Assembly: GCF_018446385.1 (NCBI RefSeq)
Contig: NC_055992.1
Coordinates: forward strand, 98,784,947-98,848,946
Reading direction: 5' to 3'
From: Zingiber officinale
Taxonomy: Eukaryota; Streptophyta; Magnoliopsida; Zingiberales; Zingiberaceae
DNA: 64,000 bases
Shown: piece by piece, positions 1 through 12,486 of the stretch
How the letters are laid out: the number at the start of each line of letters is the position of its first letter
Numbering within the stretch: the stretch's first letter is position 1
Notes under the pieces: generated by a model
Databases searched by the model: none
What the model saw: only the letters and a program-made list of their open reading frames with translations
Told to the model about the DNA's origin: nothing
Program-made: the position numbers and the translations under genes

Positions 1-1360
1 ATGCACTGCACTACTTCAGAGAAGTAACATAAAATACCTACAAACAGTCAACCGAATCTGAAAAACAAATCATATATTGCTTAATATTGTGTCTCCAGAA
101 CATCACGCTGAGGCTAATAAGCCTAAAGGAGTTACTCCAAAAAAATAATCAGAAGCATAGTCAAAGAACTAAACATATGAGAAACACAAATTTCCAAAAT
201 CATACACATAAATCATAGAAACTGAAGAGTACAGAGTATAACAGATAGAAACAGAAAACCTGATAAGCTGACATCAATTTTTGTCTGTACTCTTTGTGTC
301 TCTGAACCTGATAGATCAAGTAATCGCTCTAGATTAATAGAAGTAAATGAGAAAAAATAATACAGATAGACTAGAATAAACAACAAGAAATAGACAAATA
401 AACCATCCTTTATTTTTGGGTTCTTTAGATTCAAATAAAATTGTTCGCAAGAGCCAAAGCTCATCAAGCATTAAAAAGTCCCTTTGACATTCTAAAAATA
501 ATGTCTTCATGATCTCAAACATTTAATAGCATTAAACTTTTCTTATTTAATATTCAATTTACTGGCATCAAGATTCTTAATTTTTCAAATATTAAAAAAT
601 AGGTTATTTTAGTTTCTTGTTTTCCCATATGAAAACATAAATATATATTTGCAACCCAGTAAAGTAGAAACAAAGTTGAAACCTAGTAAACTAGTAATAA
701 ATAAATGTACTGGGATAGAGCTTCCTGTATATACATGTTCATCACGTTCTTTTCCTAGACCAGTTTTTTTTTTTTTGCTAATTATCATTAATTTCTCAGC
801 TCTGGCAGCCGTGACGGGAATAAAAAATCAATTTGGTCATAAAGCATATTCACGTATTGACATGAATTAATCATAAAAAATTTGAAACCTACTTTCGTCA
901 AGCAAAATTCTTTCAGTTCAGTAGAATGTGCCAAACAACAGAAGATAAATATGCAAAGGAACGTGATTTTCTAATGATGATGATATTTGCAGTTAAAAAC
1001 AATCATTCTAAAAGAGGTTTCACTGGGCGATCAAACGAGAAAGCCAATCGATGCAGCACCAAGTTTAGAGGAAACTATAATCATCGAAATTGAAGCAGAT
1101 ACACGTCGTCCTAAACGCCTCAGAGGGCAAAATCTCATCGAGCGAAGGTAAGCCAACAACAATTGTTTGTGTACCAACCAAACAAATCGCTGCAGACGAG
1201 TTTACTATTTTAACATTCCGTCTTGCAGGAAGGCAGGGAAGGGCATTTCCGTTATTTCGGGGAAAAAAATTTCTAAAGAAACAACCATAGATCCTCAATT
1301 TGATGGAAGCTCTACTTCAGCTCGAAGGAGGATAAACAGGAACAAAGAAGAGTAGTTCAC
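1..1360 (-). other. Part of intron 1 of the oxygenase gene; no further exon seen
   Basis: This AT-rich stretch follows the splice donor of the oxygenase exon on the minus strand. I searched the minus-strand frames for the conserved segment that follows this exon in the family and did not find it. The short open frames here (about 60-84 codons) resemble nothing I recognise. Confidence 0.4.
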
Positions 1361-1669
1361 CCTAATTCGCTCCCCCTCAGGCAAGTATCGCGCGAGGATC
1401 TCCTTCATGAACTGGACCTTGCCATCCCGCGGTACCTCGAGCATGCTGGGCGGGAGGTGCCGCTCCAGGGAGCTGAAGATCGCCGGATCGAACTCCGACT
1501 GAACGTCGTCGTACCGCTCCGGCTTGTGCTCCGTGTTCGGGTTCAGCCTCAGACGCCGGTCCCCGTAGGTCGGCCTGGACGGCGCCGGCTGGACCTTTGC
1601 CGGTCCGTTCCCGTTCCCATTGCTCGACGGGGACCCATCCCTCCGATCGACGGCGCCTCTCACCGACAT
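1361..1669 (-). CDS. 2-oxoglutarate/Fe(II) oxygenase (PKHD-type hydroxylase-like), exon 1 only
   Basis: The 103 codons from the ATG at 1669 encode a variable Ser/Asn/Gly-rich start, then a block with RRLRLNPNTEHKP, FSSLERHLPPSML and FMKEILARYLPEGERIR. From memory, this block matches the N-terminus of plant 2OG-Fe(II) oxygenases annotated as procollagen-lysine dioxygenase or PKHD-type (the Arabidopsis At1g22950/At3g18210 family). The open frame runs on to 1295, but a GTGAAC splice donor at 1360-1355 falls where homology ends, so exon 1 is taken to end at 1361. The catalytic HxD...H jelly-roll domain lies in later exons. None is visible in 1-1360 on this strand, so intron 1 probably leaves the window. 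Family members are expected to hydroxylate protein side chains; the substrate is unknown. No defect is seen in the exon. Confidence 0.65.
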
Positions 1670-2475
1670 CGCTCCGCGGCCGGAAGCTCCCGCGTCCGGT
1701 GGAAGGAGATGGTATCACTTCCGCCGTGCCATCCGCGGTCCGAATCGGAGGATGCAGTGGGTTAGGGTTTCGTTGGAAGGTGAGCTAGGTGTTGGCGTGG
1801 GGTTGGAGAGAGAGAGACAGAGAGAAGGGAAGATGTGGTGTTCGCTTGACGTATTGGCGATATGGACGCGGATATATGAAAAGGCCACTGGCTATGGCGA
1901 TTTATTACGGGCTTGCCATCCAAGAGTGAAGGTGGTGGGAGAACGCAGTCGTTGGCTACTGGTGCAAAATTAGGGTTTCTTTTGGAGGGGACGGGGCACG
2001 TCGGATCCGCTGTCGGACGAAAGATAGCGTACACGCACTTTGATCCTTTGTGAACTCGACACGCGTGTCGCGTACTGAGGCAGCTGGACCACCGGACATG
2101 AAAGGGGAAATTCCATCTTGCCCCCTGTTTATCTCCTCAATTTGCAAGAAAGCTCTAGCGGGGAGCACGAAGAAAGACGAATGCGAAGGGAGAGATCTCA
2201 CGGCGTCACCGAGTCGATATCGGCCAACGGAAGGTAACTTAGGTTGCTACTGTGACGCTGCGGCGAGTGGCAGTTGCTGCGAAGAGGATGAAGACGCCGA
2301 GGAAGCCTAAGACATCGGCAACGATTTCTACACTGTGAGATTTGCCGCAGAGTTGAATGAGGAAAGGCTCACACTGGTACACTCAGGCAAAGCCCACGTG
2401 GTGCACCGCAGAAGAGGAAACGAAGGATCAAATCTAGACTAGATCTTGTGGCAGAGACCCGGCCCCCGGGTGTAC
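1670..2475 (-). promoter_or_regulatory. Upstream region of the oxygenase gene
   Basis: The stretch lies just 5' of the oxygenase ATG. It has a purine-rich plus strand around 1805-1830, that is CT-rich on the gene's strand, as plant 5' UTRs often are. A TATA-like CATATATCC lies on the minus strand near 1870-1880, about 200 bases from the ATG. Open frames on the plus strand at 1457-2310 have no recognisable homology and look like chance frames in GC-richer DNA. Confidence 0.3.
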
Positions 2476-4145
2476 TGGACCGCGTAAAAAAAATTTAAAG
2501 TTACTATGGTGTTTCGTTTCAAACTTATCCAATCATCATGTATTTATTTTCTATTTTATTTTTTACAACCAATTGATTTTTTTAATCAATCGAATCAATT
2601 TCACTTTATATTGAATCGTTAAAATTTTAAATAAATTAGTCAATTAATTTATTTTTTAAAAGTCAATTTTAGTAAAATTGATTGGTGGATAAAATAATTT
2701 CGGATTGATATAAAACTAGTTCTTATATATTAGACTATCTCTCCTGATTATATATATACCCTCAAATATAATTGATATTTGATATATTAGTCGATTTTAC
2801 TTAAAACTAGCTTGTGAATAAAATAATCTCGGATTGACATGAAATTAGTTCATATGTATTCGTCTACCTCTCCTAATTGTATTCATGTCCTCAAATGTTA
2901 AGTTAACATAATATATTGAGAGTAATCATTTTTTTAAATACAAATATCTTTGAAAATTTAAATTCGTGATCAAAAAAATCTGATTAATGGACCAAACGTC
3001 CCCAGATTGATATAAAACTAGATTTTATGTGTTCAACTAGTTCTCCTAATTATATTCATACCCTCAAACATTAATTTTAGGGATGACAATGGATAGGATT
3101 TCACCTCCTTCGTACTCATTCTCATTTATTATATCCATATTCATCCTCAAACCCATCAGGTATTTAACTTTGATACACATCCTCATATCCATCGAAGGAT
3201 CGGGTATCCATATCCTACCCATCATCCTATTACTATCTACCATTCTTTTTTAAAAATAATATATATAAATAAATTATTTCAATGTACTTGTATGTTCTTC
3301 TTCGTCTCGTGCTCCTTTGATTGTGTAAGTATTTCTCATGCAAAAGAAGATGAGATATGTGTTGGTGACCGCATAAAGATGCAAACTAAGTTTCTTTTTC
3401 AAGACAGAAACCTGGCTAAAGTTTTTTCTTTTCTAATAAAAAAATAAAGTTTATATATATATATATCAGGTATCGATAGGGTATGGGTAGGATTTTACCA
3501 TATTCATCTTCATACCCATACTCAAAAATACCCATACCCAATTACTATAATAGAGTCTAAAACTTTCCTCCATATCCTCCTCCATTCAGATCGGATGTCA
3601 GGAAATTGTCATTCCTAATTAATTTGATCTAATATATTGATAGCAATGATTTTTTGAACATGATCTGAATTTTTCAAACATTTTCGTGTTTAAAAAATCA
3701 TCGCTTACAATATATTGAGTTAAATTGGCGTTTAAGGGCATTAAAATAATCAGGAGAGGTAGACGAGGCAAAATCGACTGATGGACAAAATGACCTCGGA
3801 TTGACATAAAATCAGTTTCTATGTGTTCGTCTACTTCTCTTGATTATTTCTATACCCTCAAATGTCAATTTGACTCAATATATTGAGAGTAATGATTTTT
3901 TAAACATGAATTAAATTTTTCAAACATATTCGTATTAAAAAATTATTGCTCTCAATATATTTAGTCAAATTAACATTTGAAGGCATGGATATAATCAGGA
4001 GAGTTAAACAAATACATAAAAATTAGTTTCATGTCAATTTGAGGTCGTTTGATCCATCAGTCGATTTTGCCTAAAATCGATTGATGGACGGGCAAAATTG
4101 ACTGATGAATCAAATGACCTCGAATTGACATGAAACTAGTTCCTA
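2476..4145. repeat. Left part of a foldback-like inverted-repeat element
   Basis: The region from about 2476 is built from sub-blocks that alternate in orientation. Blocks with CAATATATTGAG, TGATTATATCCATGCCCTC-like text and GACCTCGGATTGACAT recur forward and reversed at 2690-3070 and 3620-4145. The outer part (2580-2690, ACTTTATATTGAATCGTTAA onward) is matched in reverse complement by 24400-24500, and the ends near 2476 and 24592 also look related. This suggests one element with long terminal inverted repeats, opened by later insertions. No coding capacity is seen. A hAT-type MITE (3078-3617) sits inside. Confidence 0.6.
3078..3617. mobile_element. Non-autonomous hAT-type MITE, 540 bp
   Basis: The ends are inverted: TAGGGATGACAAT at the left and ATTGTCATTCCTA at the right, 13 bp with one mismatch. 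The 8-bp direct repeat ATTAATTT flanks it exactly (3070-3077 and 3618-3625). Removing the element and one repeat restores the surrounding foldback sub-block. TAGGG-type ends with 8-bp duplications are diagnostic of the hAT superfamily. The interior has GGTATCGATAGGGTATGGG-like text in both orientations and no transposase frame, so it must have been mobilised in trans. Confidence 0.85.
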
Positions 4146-5255
4146 TTATTGGATCGAGACGCACGTGAGAGGGGAGGGGGGTAAATCATGTGATTTTAAA
4201 AAACTTTTCTTTTTTTTTAAAAAAAACTAAGAGTGCAGCGGAATAACAAGAAAACAAGAAAAAAAATATGGTCGATTTTACTTAGTTCAGAGTCTTCAGC
4301 GACTCCTACTCCAAGACCAGGTCCATAATTGAACTTTGTTACCCAACATTTTTGAAGATGATCGGATTAAGCTCGATATTAGACGACTTCTCAGCGATAG
4401 TCGAGCATAGAAATGTCGTAGCAAAGCAACAACACGAAGCCGAAGCAGTCGAAATGTCAAACGGACGCGTAGAAGAGATGTGTTTAAAAGCCTTAGTCAA
4501 GATGCTCTTTTATTGAGCGTCAAAGGTGCCTTCCATAACCCTAAAGGCGCCTTCAACCCCAAAACCTTATCCAGCAACTTCAGCTTCTTATCGTTGCCGA
4601 AGTCTTCTATGTTATCTGACTGAAGGCATCTTCCAAGCTCCCAAAGGCGCCTTCTAAGCACCCGAAGCCGCCTCGGGTACTGTTCACCTAAGGTATTTTG
4701 TGCTCATTTTGGCCTGCAAAATGTGTTAGTCCAATATAAAAATATCTAATTTACAAAATAAAGTTAGCACAATAATAATAAGCAATAATAATTAGTTCAT
4801 GCCCTTCCAAAACCAAGAACTAGTCAAGATCTCAATTCAGGTTTCTGAAATCGACCTAAATTGGACCGGCATCTACTGTCCCCTTAACCGAGACGTGTCC
4901 TCACTGAGCCACTCTCCTCCAGTGACTTACCTCCCTTACTTGCTAAACATTTGGTCCTCCAAACTTATTTGGACTTTCTCTACTCTTGCTTAGTATATGA
5001 CCAAGCTAATCTACTAAGACTTACATGTAACACTGAGTTAGCACAATAGATAAAATAGTGTTAACAAAATTTAGGATTCGCTGGTCCAGTCGACTGTCCG
5101 TCACACATGCTTAGAGTATATTCCTCCAAGACTTCTCATTACCTAGGGTTACATCCCCCTAGGGTTGTCCATCTTTACTCACTAGAACTTTCATTGTCTA
5201 GCTTCACTCACCGAACCTTCCACCACCTAGCTTCACTCACTAGGATCCAGCTTCA
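4146..5255. mobile_element. Old LTR-retrotransposon fragment
   Basis: The foldback repeat breaks off at about 4145. It is followed by TTGGATCGAGACGCACGTG, a GA-rich stretch, an A-rich stretch and repeated AAGGCGCCTTC-like motifs. The text resembles an LTR of a Copia-type element but has no pair in the window. It is cut at 5255 by Copia-1. The two open frames near 4799-4993 and 5107-5292 show no homology I recognise. Confidence 0.35.
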
Positions 5256-7857
5256 TGTTAGAGTGTATACTAAAAGCCTAGCTTTTGTATAAATATTTAT
5301 AAGAATTACATTGGTCAAATGTCTACATTTATATGTTAAGTGTAGTTGTTCAATTAATTTATATTATAGATAATATGGTGTGTGGTGTCACATACAGAAG
5401 ATTATGTTATCGATTCCTTATAAATTATAAACAGTGGCTCACGACTAAGATGGAAAGGAACAAACCATTAGAATAGTCGTAGTGTAATTAGGTATTAGTT
5501 TATCTTGACTAATGAATTACACTAGTACACTCTGAGTGTATTGAGCAGGACCATTTAAGGTCAGTTCTTTTTATACTGACTTAATAAAAGAACAAAACCT
5601 TAGTTATTATGGAAGTGTGTGCTCTTAATCCTAATATAATAACAAACACATATATTTAGTATTTATTTCTTTGACTTATCAAAGGGTGAGATTTAACTCG
5701 ATAAATCAAAAGGTCCAATAAGTTGGGAAGTGATATTATTTATAGTGTGTGTTGTTGATTATAGAAGGAAACTGTGTCCTAATAATCTAGGTTGATAATA
5801 TCCCCAAGAGGAGCTCATAAAGATTGTCATGTTAAACCCTGCAGGTGGATTTAGTCCGATATGACGATAAAGTTGAGTGGTACTACTCTTGGACTAAGAT
5901 ATTAATTAAAGAGAGTTGTCAATAACTCATTTAATTAGTGGACATTCGACATCTTAAATACAGGGAGACTAACACACTCATAATAAGAAGGAGCCCAAAA
6001 TGTAATTTCGGATTGGTGCGGTAGTTCAATAATAATTATTTAGAGGTATGAATTATTATTAATGAAATTAAGTTGGGTGTTCGGGGCGAACACGGGAAGC
6101 TAAATTTCATCAGGAGACCAAAATCAATCCCTCCTCTCGGTCCCTATCGTAGCCTCTTATATAGAGAGAATTATACCCACCATATACCCACTTCCTACCC
6201 ACCCTTAGGCGGGCGGCCAAGCAAGCTTGGAGCCCAAGCTTGGACCAGCTAAAACCAAGGGATTGAGCCAAGATTAGTGGTCGGCCCTAGCTTGGAGCCC
6301 AAGCTAGGTGTGGCTGGCCACATATAAAATAAAAGGGATTTTATTTTAAATCTTTACTTATGTGGAAGCCATGGTTTTAAAAGAGAGTTTAAATTTAAAT
6401 CTTTCCTTTTATAGCTTTCTACAAAAGATTAAGTGAAAGGTTTGATATCTTTCCTTATTTGTAGTTAAAAGGAAGATTTTAATTTTTGATAAAACTTTCC
6501 TTTTTGTAACCATCTTGATGATATAAAAGAGAGTTTTAAAATTAAATCTTTCTTATTATAGTTTCTACAAAAGATTAAGAAAAGATTTGATATATTTCCT
6601 TACTTGTAGATTGAGAGGAAAATTTTAATTTTAAAGATAACTTTTCTTTTCGAAAATCATCCACATGTTTTAATAGAGAGATTTTAATTTATAAAATTTC
6701 CTTTTATAACCAACCATGAAGGGAAAATTATTAGAGAAATTTTTATTTTAAAATTACCGGAAACAAATAAGGAAGTTTTAATTTTGTGTTTAAAACTTGC
6801 CTTATTTGGAGCTTGTGATGTGGCCGACCATGATAAGGGTTAAAAGGAAAGTTTAATTAAATTTCCCTTATTAACCAAATGCAAGGAATATAAGGGAATT
6901 TTAATTATAATTAAATTTCCTTATTTTCCAATATCAAGGAATATAAAATAGGGGGTAGAGGTGCCTCACCTTATAACAACTCTCTTCTATTTTTCCTCTC
7001 TCTTTTCTTCCTTGGTGGTGGCCGGTCATATCATCTCCTCCTCTTCCTCCTTAGTGGTCGAACGTCATCAATCTCTAGGAGCTTGTTTTGGTGGTCAGAT
7101 CTAGCTTGGAGAAGAAGAAGAGAAAGGAGGTTTTGTTTCCTAGTTTTCCTTGGAGCTTGGTTGGTGGCCGAGACTTATAATCTCTTGGAGAAGGTTGCTT
7201 GGCCGAATCTTGGAAGAAGGAAGAAGAAGGACTTGGGTGGTTCTCATCTCGGTAGATCGTCGCCCACACGACATCCGAGATAAGAAGAGGAATACGGTAG
7301 AAGATCAAGAGGTTGTTGCTTACAAAGAAAGGTATAACTAGTAATTGTTTTCCGCATCATACTAGTTTTTCTTTGTATGAATTCCAAACACAATAGGCAT
7401 ATAATTCTAGGTTTCAAATTTGTGATTCGAGTTTGTGTTTTTTTTTTTGTTTTTCGAATTTGTGATTCGATTGTTCTTTTTGGTTAAATCTAGGATTATA
7501 TAAGGAAATTAAATATTAAATTTCTTTAAATGCTTTGTCTAGGAAGTGGTGGATGCTTCCATACCTAAGAAGGCCTAATGTCTCGCCATGTTTAACCTGG
7601 AAGTCGATTTCTGAAATTAATATTTAATTGAATTTATAACATGGGTGAATTTAGATCAATAATGTTAAGCATCGTTTGCGATGCAAGTGTAAACCACTAA
7701 GAACATATAAGTTAAATTTGGAATCAATAATGTTAAGTTCTGTTTCGATTCCTAATTTAATTTCTAAAGAACACAATAGGTTGTTAGTAAAGGTTCAGGA
7801 CTTGTACAAAATTTTTATATAGAGGAACCGGTATGATATTTCGCATAGCAACCAACA
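5256..7857 (+). repeat. Copia-1 5' LTR
   Basis: It begins TGTTAGAGTG and ends ACCAACA directly before the primer-binding site, giving TG...CA termini. The first 620 bases recur at 12461-12486 plus 23342-23945 with scattered substitutions. A TATA-like TATAAAATAG lies near 6947, followed by a CT-rich leader. At 2.6 kb this is long for a Copia LTR. Small open frames at 7075-7341 are in GA-rich leader sequence and are not convincing genes. Confidence 0.85.
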
Positions 7858-7859
7858 AT

Positions 7860-7871
7860 TGGTATCAGAGC
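7860..7871 (+). other. Copia-1 primer-binding site (initiator tRNA-Met type)
   Basis: TGGTATCAGAGC starts two bases after the LTR end. It is complementary to the 3' end of plant initiator tRNA-Met, the usual primer of Copia elements. Confidence 0.9.
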
Positions 7872-9480
7872 TAGGGTTTGCCTCTGTGTGTTTGGTTTTC
7901 AGTTTAATTATGCACATGTCATACATTATTTAGGCATGATAATAGTAGGATGTGCTAACTTTGTGGTTACAGGCTCCGACTATTATAGCTTATAGATATT
8001 GTGTGTGATTGGATCATTGGACATGTCAAGGGTATTTTATTGTGTGTGCATGATTGTAATATTAAATACAGCAGGAGCTGTATTAGTTATTAGGATTTTA
8101 CATTTTTGTTTCGATCTAGATTACATGTACATTCCTTTGTGGAATATAGGATCGATATATGTAAAATTCTATTTTTATCGCGGATCGTATCCTTGCGAGG
8201 CAGGTACTATTTATGGACCAGAGGCACCGACTAGACCCGATTGTAGTGGCTAAAGATGGCAGCAGCTAGGGTTGGCAGCACACGAAGGACAGCGACGGAA
8301 AAGATCATAATAGTTGGAAAATTAATTTCCATATTTATTGCTTTTATTTACTGTGATGTACATATGTGCATAGTTTAAAATTTCTCGCCTTAAATAACTA
8401 AGTGGGAGAGGGATTAGTAAATAAATTCCACGGTCTCCATTACTGGTTTGTAAGTGATGCGACAAACTTGCATGTTAGCTTTGAGTGCCTCCCTCCCCAT
8501 CGAATGAGTTTATTTGCAGATCACTAGATCAAACTTCCATTTTGAATGATTATAGAAAATTAATTAGGAGCGTGTGATCTTCTCCGTCGGAAGAGGCACA
8601 ATCTTATTTAATGGACTAAGTATCAAGTAATGGTATACACTTAGACACATTTAATAGTATCCTCCCCATCGGAGTCACTGTTATTAGCTATGGGACCGAA
8701 GGAAAACCAACTATTAATTTGTCATAAAGATAGGTTGACAAGATAATAAAATTAAAACTCCCTCTTACAAATGTTGAGATTTTGTATACGTCTACACTAT
8801 CATGACATATAAAATTCACGGTGTTTGAGGTCATTTTATTTGTCAGGTTGACAAGATAATAAAATTAATAGGTAAAACCCCTCTTACAAATGTTTGGATT
8901 TGTATACATCCACACTATCATGACATACAAAATTCACAGTGTTTGAGATAATTTTATTTGTCATAAAGATAGGTTGACAAGGTTATTAATGGGTAAAACT
9001 CTCCTCTTACAAATGTTTAAATTTGTATACGTCCACATTATCGTGACATACAAAATTCACGGTATTTGAGGTGTTGGTGAATTTAAATGATATTGTTTTG
9101 AGGAATCAATATTATTTTAAATTCAAAGTTTTGACCAAATATTTTATCAAAGACAGATCAACTATTAATTTTATTTGTCATAAAGTTAGGTTAACGAGAT
9201 AATAAAATTAATGGATAAAATCTCCTCTTAAAGATTGAATTTGTATACGCCCACACTAACATGACATACAAAATTCATGAGGATTTTGAGGTGTTGGCCT
9301 TGACCAAATATTTTTGTGATTATTAGGATTTCAAATATTAGTCAATCCCCTAGCTGTTATACTATAGAATAAACTCAATAGTCCTAATTATGATTGGAAA
9401 CAAAACTTGGACTCTAAGGTGGTCTATCCTCTCAGAAATGAGAACAATAAAAGTGTATTTTATTCATTAGTTGTTGAAAC
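7872..9480 (+). repeat. Copia-1 leader without recognisable gag; holds four tandem repeats of about 120 bp
   Basis: Between the primer-binding site and the protease remnant, where gag should lie, no gag homology or zinc knuckle is seen. From about 8720 to 9325 a unit recurs four times. Each carries a GATAGGTTGACAAGATAAT-like start, a CTCCTCTTACAAATG-like middle and ATCATGACATACAAAATTCA near its end. Unit three has an extra stretch of about 90 bases. The frame 7999-8253 has no recognisable relatives. Confidence 0.6.
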
Positions 9481-12444
9481 ATGTTTAGTGGTGTTATCTA
9501 CCGGTACATGGTGTGTAGATACGAGAACCCACTGAGATCATGTCTGCAATTCATTGCAGGGTTCCAAGAAAACTGACAACTATATGAAAGGGAAAACACT
9601 ATTTACATGGGCACTACTGCAAAAGTAGCAGCTGTTGCAGTAGGAGATGTTTGTCCTCTGATAGGAATAAAATATGGATTGTGAGAAATTGTCTTTACGT
9701 ACCAAGTTTAGAAAGAACTTGATTTCGGTTTCTAAATTATCAAAGAGCTTGATATTCTATCTCTTTTGATAACAAAGTTATTATCAAGAATAATAGGAAA
9801 GTTATCTGTTCTGGTACGTTGGTTGACAATTTATAATCCAATAACTCCCACGATGCAACAAATGAAAATTAATAACACATCTTCTAACTCTAATAAGAGA
9901 AAGCAACCTTCGGAAATGAACCAATCATATCTTTGACATCTAAGGCTAGGTCATATTGACTTGAGTAGGATTCAAAGGATAATAGCCAATGAACTTTTGG
10001 GTTCATTGATGGTGGGAAAACTTTCCAACCTGCAAATCTTACTTGAAAGAAAAATGACCAAGAGACCTTTTAAGTCTAAGGGGTATAGAGTCAAAGAAGT
10101 ATTGGAATTGATTCATTCTGATTTGTGTGGACCTATGACTATCCAGGCAAAAGGTGGTTTCGAATATTTCGTCTCTTTTATAGACGACTATTCAAGATAC
10201 GAGCATATTTACTTGATGCGCCACAAGTCTAAGTGCTTTGATAAGTTCAAAGAGTACAAGGCTGATATGGAGAAAAGACACTACGGTGAGATCGTAGTGG
10301 CGAGTACCTCTTAGGAGAGTTTATGAGTCACTTATCAGAAGTCGGGATTCAATCCCAACTGACTGTACCTGGTACACCCCAACAGAATGGTGTAGTAGAA
10401 CAAAGGAATATGACTCTTATGAAAATAATTAGATCAATGATAAGTTATTCAGAATTACCAAATTCATTTTGAGAATATACTCTGGAAACGGAAGTGAATA
10501 TAGTACCTTCTAAAGTCAGAACCCTCTACTCCCATAGAATTGTAGAATGAGAGTAAGCCTAGTCTGAAGCATATTCGGATTTTGGGTAGTCCAACACATG
10601 TGCTGAAGGGAGACACTGATAAGTTGGACAAGAGTTCACTTGCTTGTGGGTTATCCTAGAGAAATGAAAGGAGGTTTATAATCCTTAAAAATCAGAAGGT
10701 CATTGTAAGTATCAATGCTCGATTTTTAGAAGAGGACTATGTAATGAACCACAAACCATAAGTAAATTTGTTCTTAAGGAAATAATAAAGGACACGTCTA
10801 ATCTAGTACCAACTGTACAAGATGAAATATCACAAGAAACTGCCACACGTATCACAAATGATACACAATTGCACAAAGTGCCTCGTCATAGTAGGAGAGT
10901 TGTTAAGCAACCTGAAAGATTCATGTTTTGGAGAATCTTTGGACTAGATCCCTAGTGAACATGAACCTGATCCCCGGACATATGATGAAACACTCCAAGA
11001 TAAAGATGCAACATCTTGGTAAAGAGCAATGAATATAAAAATAAAATCTATGTATTCTAATAAAGTTTGGGAACTTGTAGAACCACCAAATGGTGTAAAA
11101 GCCATTGGGTTTAAATAAGTCTACAATAGAAAAAGAAGGACAGACGGGAAGGTAGAAACTTTCAAAGCAAGGCTTGTTGAAAAGGATAAGGAAACCTTTT
11201 CATCGGTAGTCATGTTTAAGTCTATCCGAATTCTTTATCTTTTGCTACTCATATGGATTATGAGATTTGACAAGTAGATGTCAAGACAGCTTTCCTTAAT
11301 GGAAGTCTTGAAGAAAGCATCTATATAAAGCAACCAGAGGGGTTCATTGCAAAGGACAAAGAACATCTAATATGTAAGCTCAATCGGTCTATTTATGGAC
11401 TGAAGCAAACCTTCAAGGTCTTGGAACATCCGGTAGTAATCCAGTCTTAGGGATTTATTCAATGTACGGATAAATCTTGTGTATATAAGAAGTGTGATGA
11501 AAACGTGGTGGTATTTCTTGTACTATACGTAGATGACATTTTTGATAGTTGGAAACAATATCAAAGTGTTGTCGGAAGTAAGGGTATGGTTGTCCAAGCA
11601 ATTCGATATGAAGGAGTTAGGAGAATGCGCACATATTCTTGGGATCAAAGTAATAAGGGATCGTAAGAAAAGGATGATGTGCTTGTCCTAAGCTTCATAT
11701 ATCGATATACAATCTTTGCTCGTTTTAGCATGCAAGACTTCAAGAAAAGTTTTCTACTTTTTAGGCATGAAGTAGCTTTATCTAAAGAGATATATCCGAA
11801 GACATCAAAGGAGATAGAGGACATGAAGGCAGCTCCTTATACTTTGGCTGTCGGAAACCTAATGTATGCTATGTTATGCATGAGATCGGATATTTGTTTT
11901 GCCATGGGCATGGTTAGTAGATATCAAAGTAATCCTAGACAGGGACATTGGACTGTCGTAAAACATATATTAAAGTACCTTAGAGGGACTAGAGGTTATA
12001 TGCTAATTTACAAGGCAGATGATTTGCTCCCTATGGGATACACGGATTCTGATTTCCAATTAGAAAAAGGACAATAGTAAGTCGACCTCGGGGGTTTGTG
12101 TTTACTTTAGGAGGTGAAGTCATAACTATGGAGGAGTGTTAAGTATAGGTGCTTTTCCGGACTCCACCATAGAAGCTGAATATGTGGCAGCCTCTGAGGC
12201 ATCCATAGAAGATTATATGGCTCAGAAACTTCATGATGGACTTAGACATGATTTCTGGTTTATCTAAAAATTATTATAATTTTTGTAATAATAGTGGTGC
12301 AGTAGCAAACTCGAAGAAACCATAAGTCCATAAGATAAGTAAACACAATAGAGTACCACTCAATACAAGACAAGAACTTTTGATGGGCATGTTGAAGGAT
12401 TGAGAATTAGATGTATGGCAGGGAATATGGCAGCATAGTCTTTT
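9481..12444 (+). pseudogene. Copia-1 pol remnant (protease, integrase, RT, RNase H)
   Basis: Pieces of a Copia pol follow in the right order but in changing frames. A protease core at 9509 reads WCVDTRT, with the catalytic DTG changed to DTR and a TGA four codons later. The GAG-pre-integrase motif LRLGHI is at about 9945. Integrase has HSDLCGP (10114), DDYSRY and TPQQNGV (10370). RT has KTAFLNG (11284), SIYGLKQ and LYVDD (11523). An RNase H piece reads AEYVAASEAS (12176). The longest open pieces are 9961-10314 and 11679-12077. Numerous stops and frameshifts make it inactive. Confidence 0.85.
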
Positions 12445-12460
12445 AGTATAAGTGGGAGAT
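12445..12460 (+). other. Copia-1 polypurine tract
   Basis: AGTATAAGTGGGAGAT directly precedes the 3' LTR start at 12461, the expected place for plus-strand priming. Confidence 0.7.
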
Positions 12461-12486
12461 TGTTAGAGTGTATACTAAAAGCTTAG
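12461..12486 (+). repeat. Copia-1 3' LTR, first piece
   Basis: The 26 bases TGTTAGAGTG...GCTTAG match the 5' LTR start, and then Gypsy-1 begins. The last five bases, CTTAG, form the left target-site duplication of Gypsy-1. Confidence 0.9.

Noticed and set aside
1065..1298. Possible second exon of the oxygenase gene
   Set aside because: The translated text does not contain the conserved segment that should follow exon 1, and no good acceptor leads into it.
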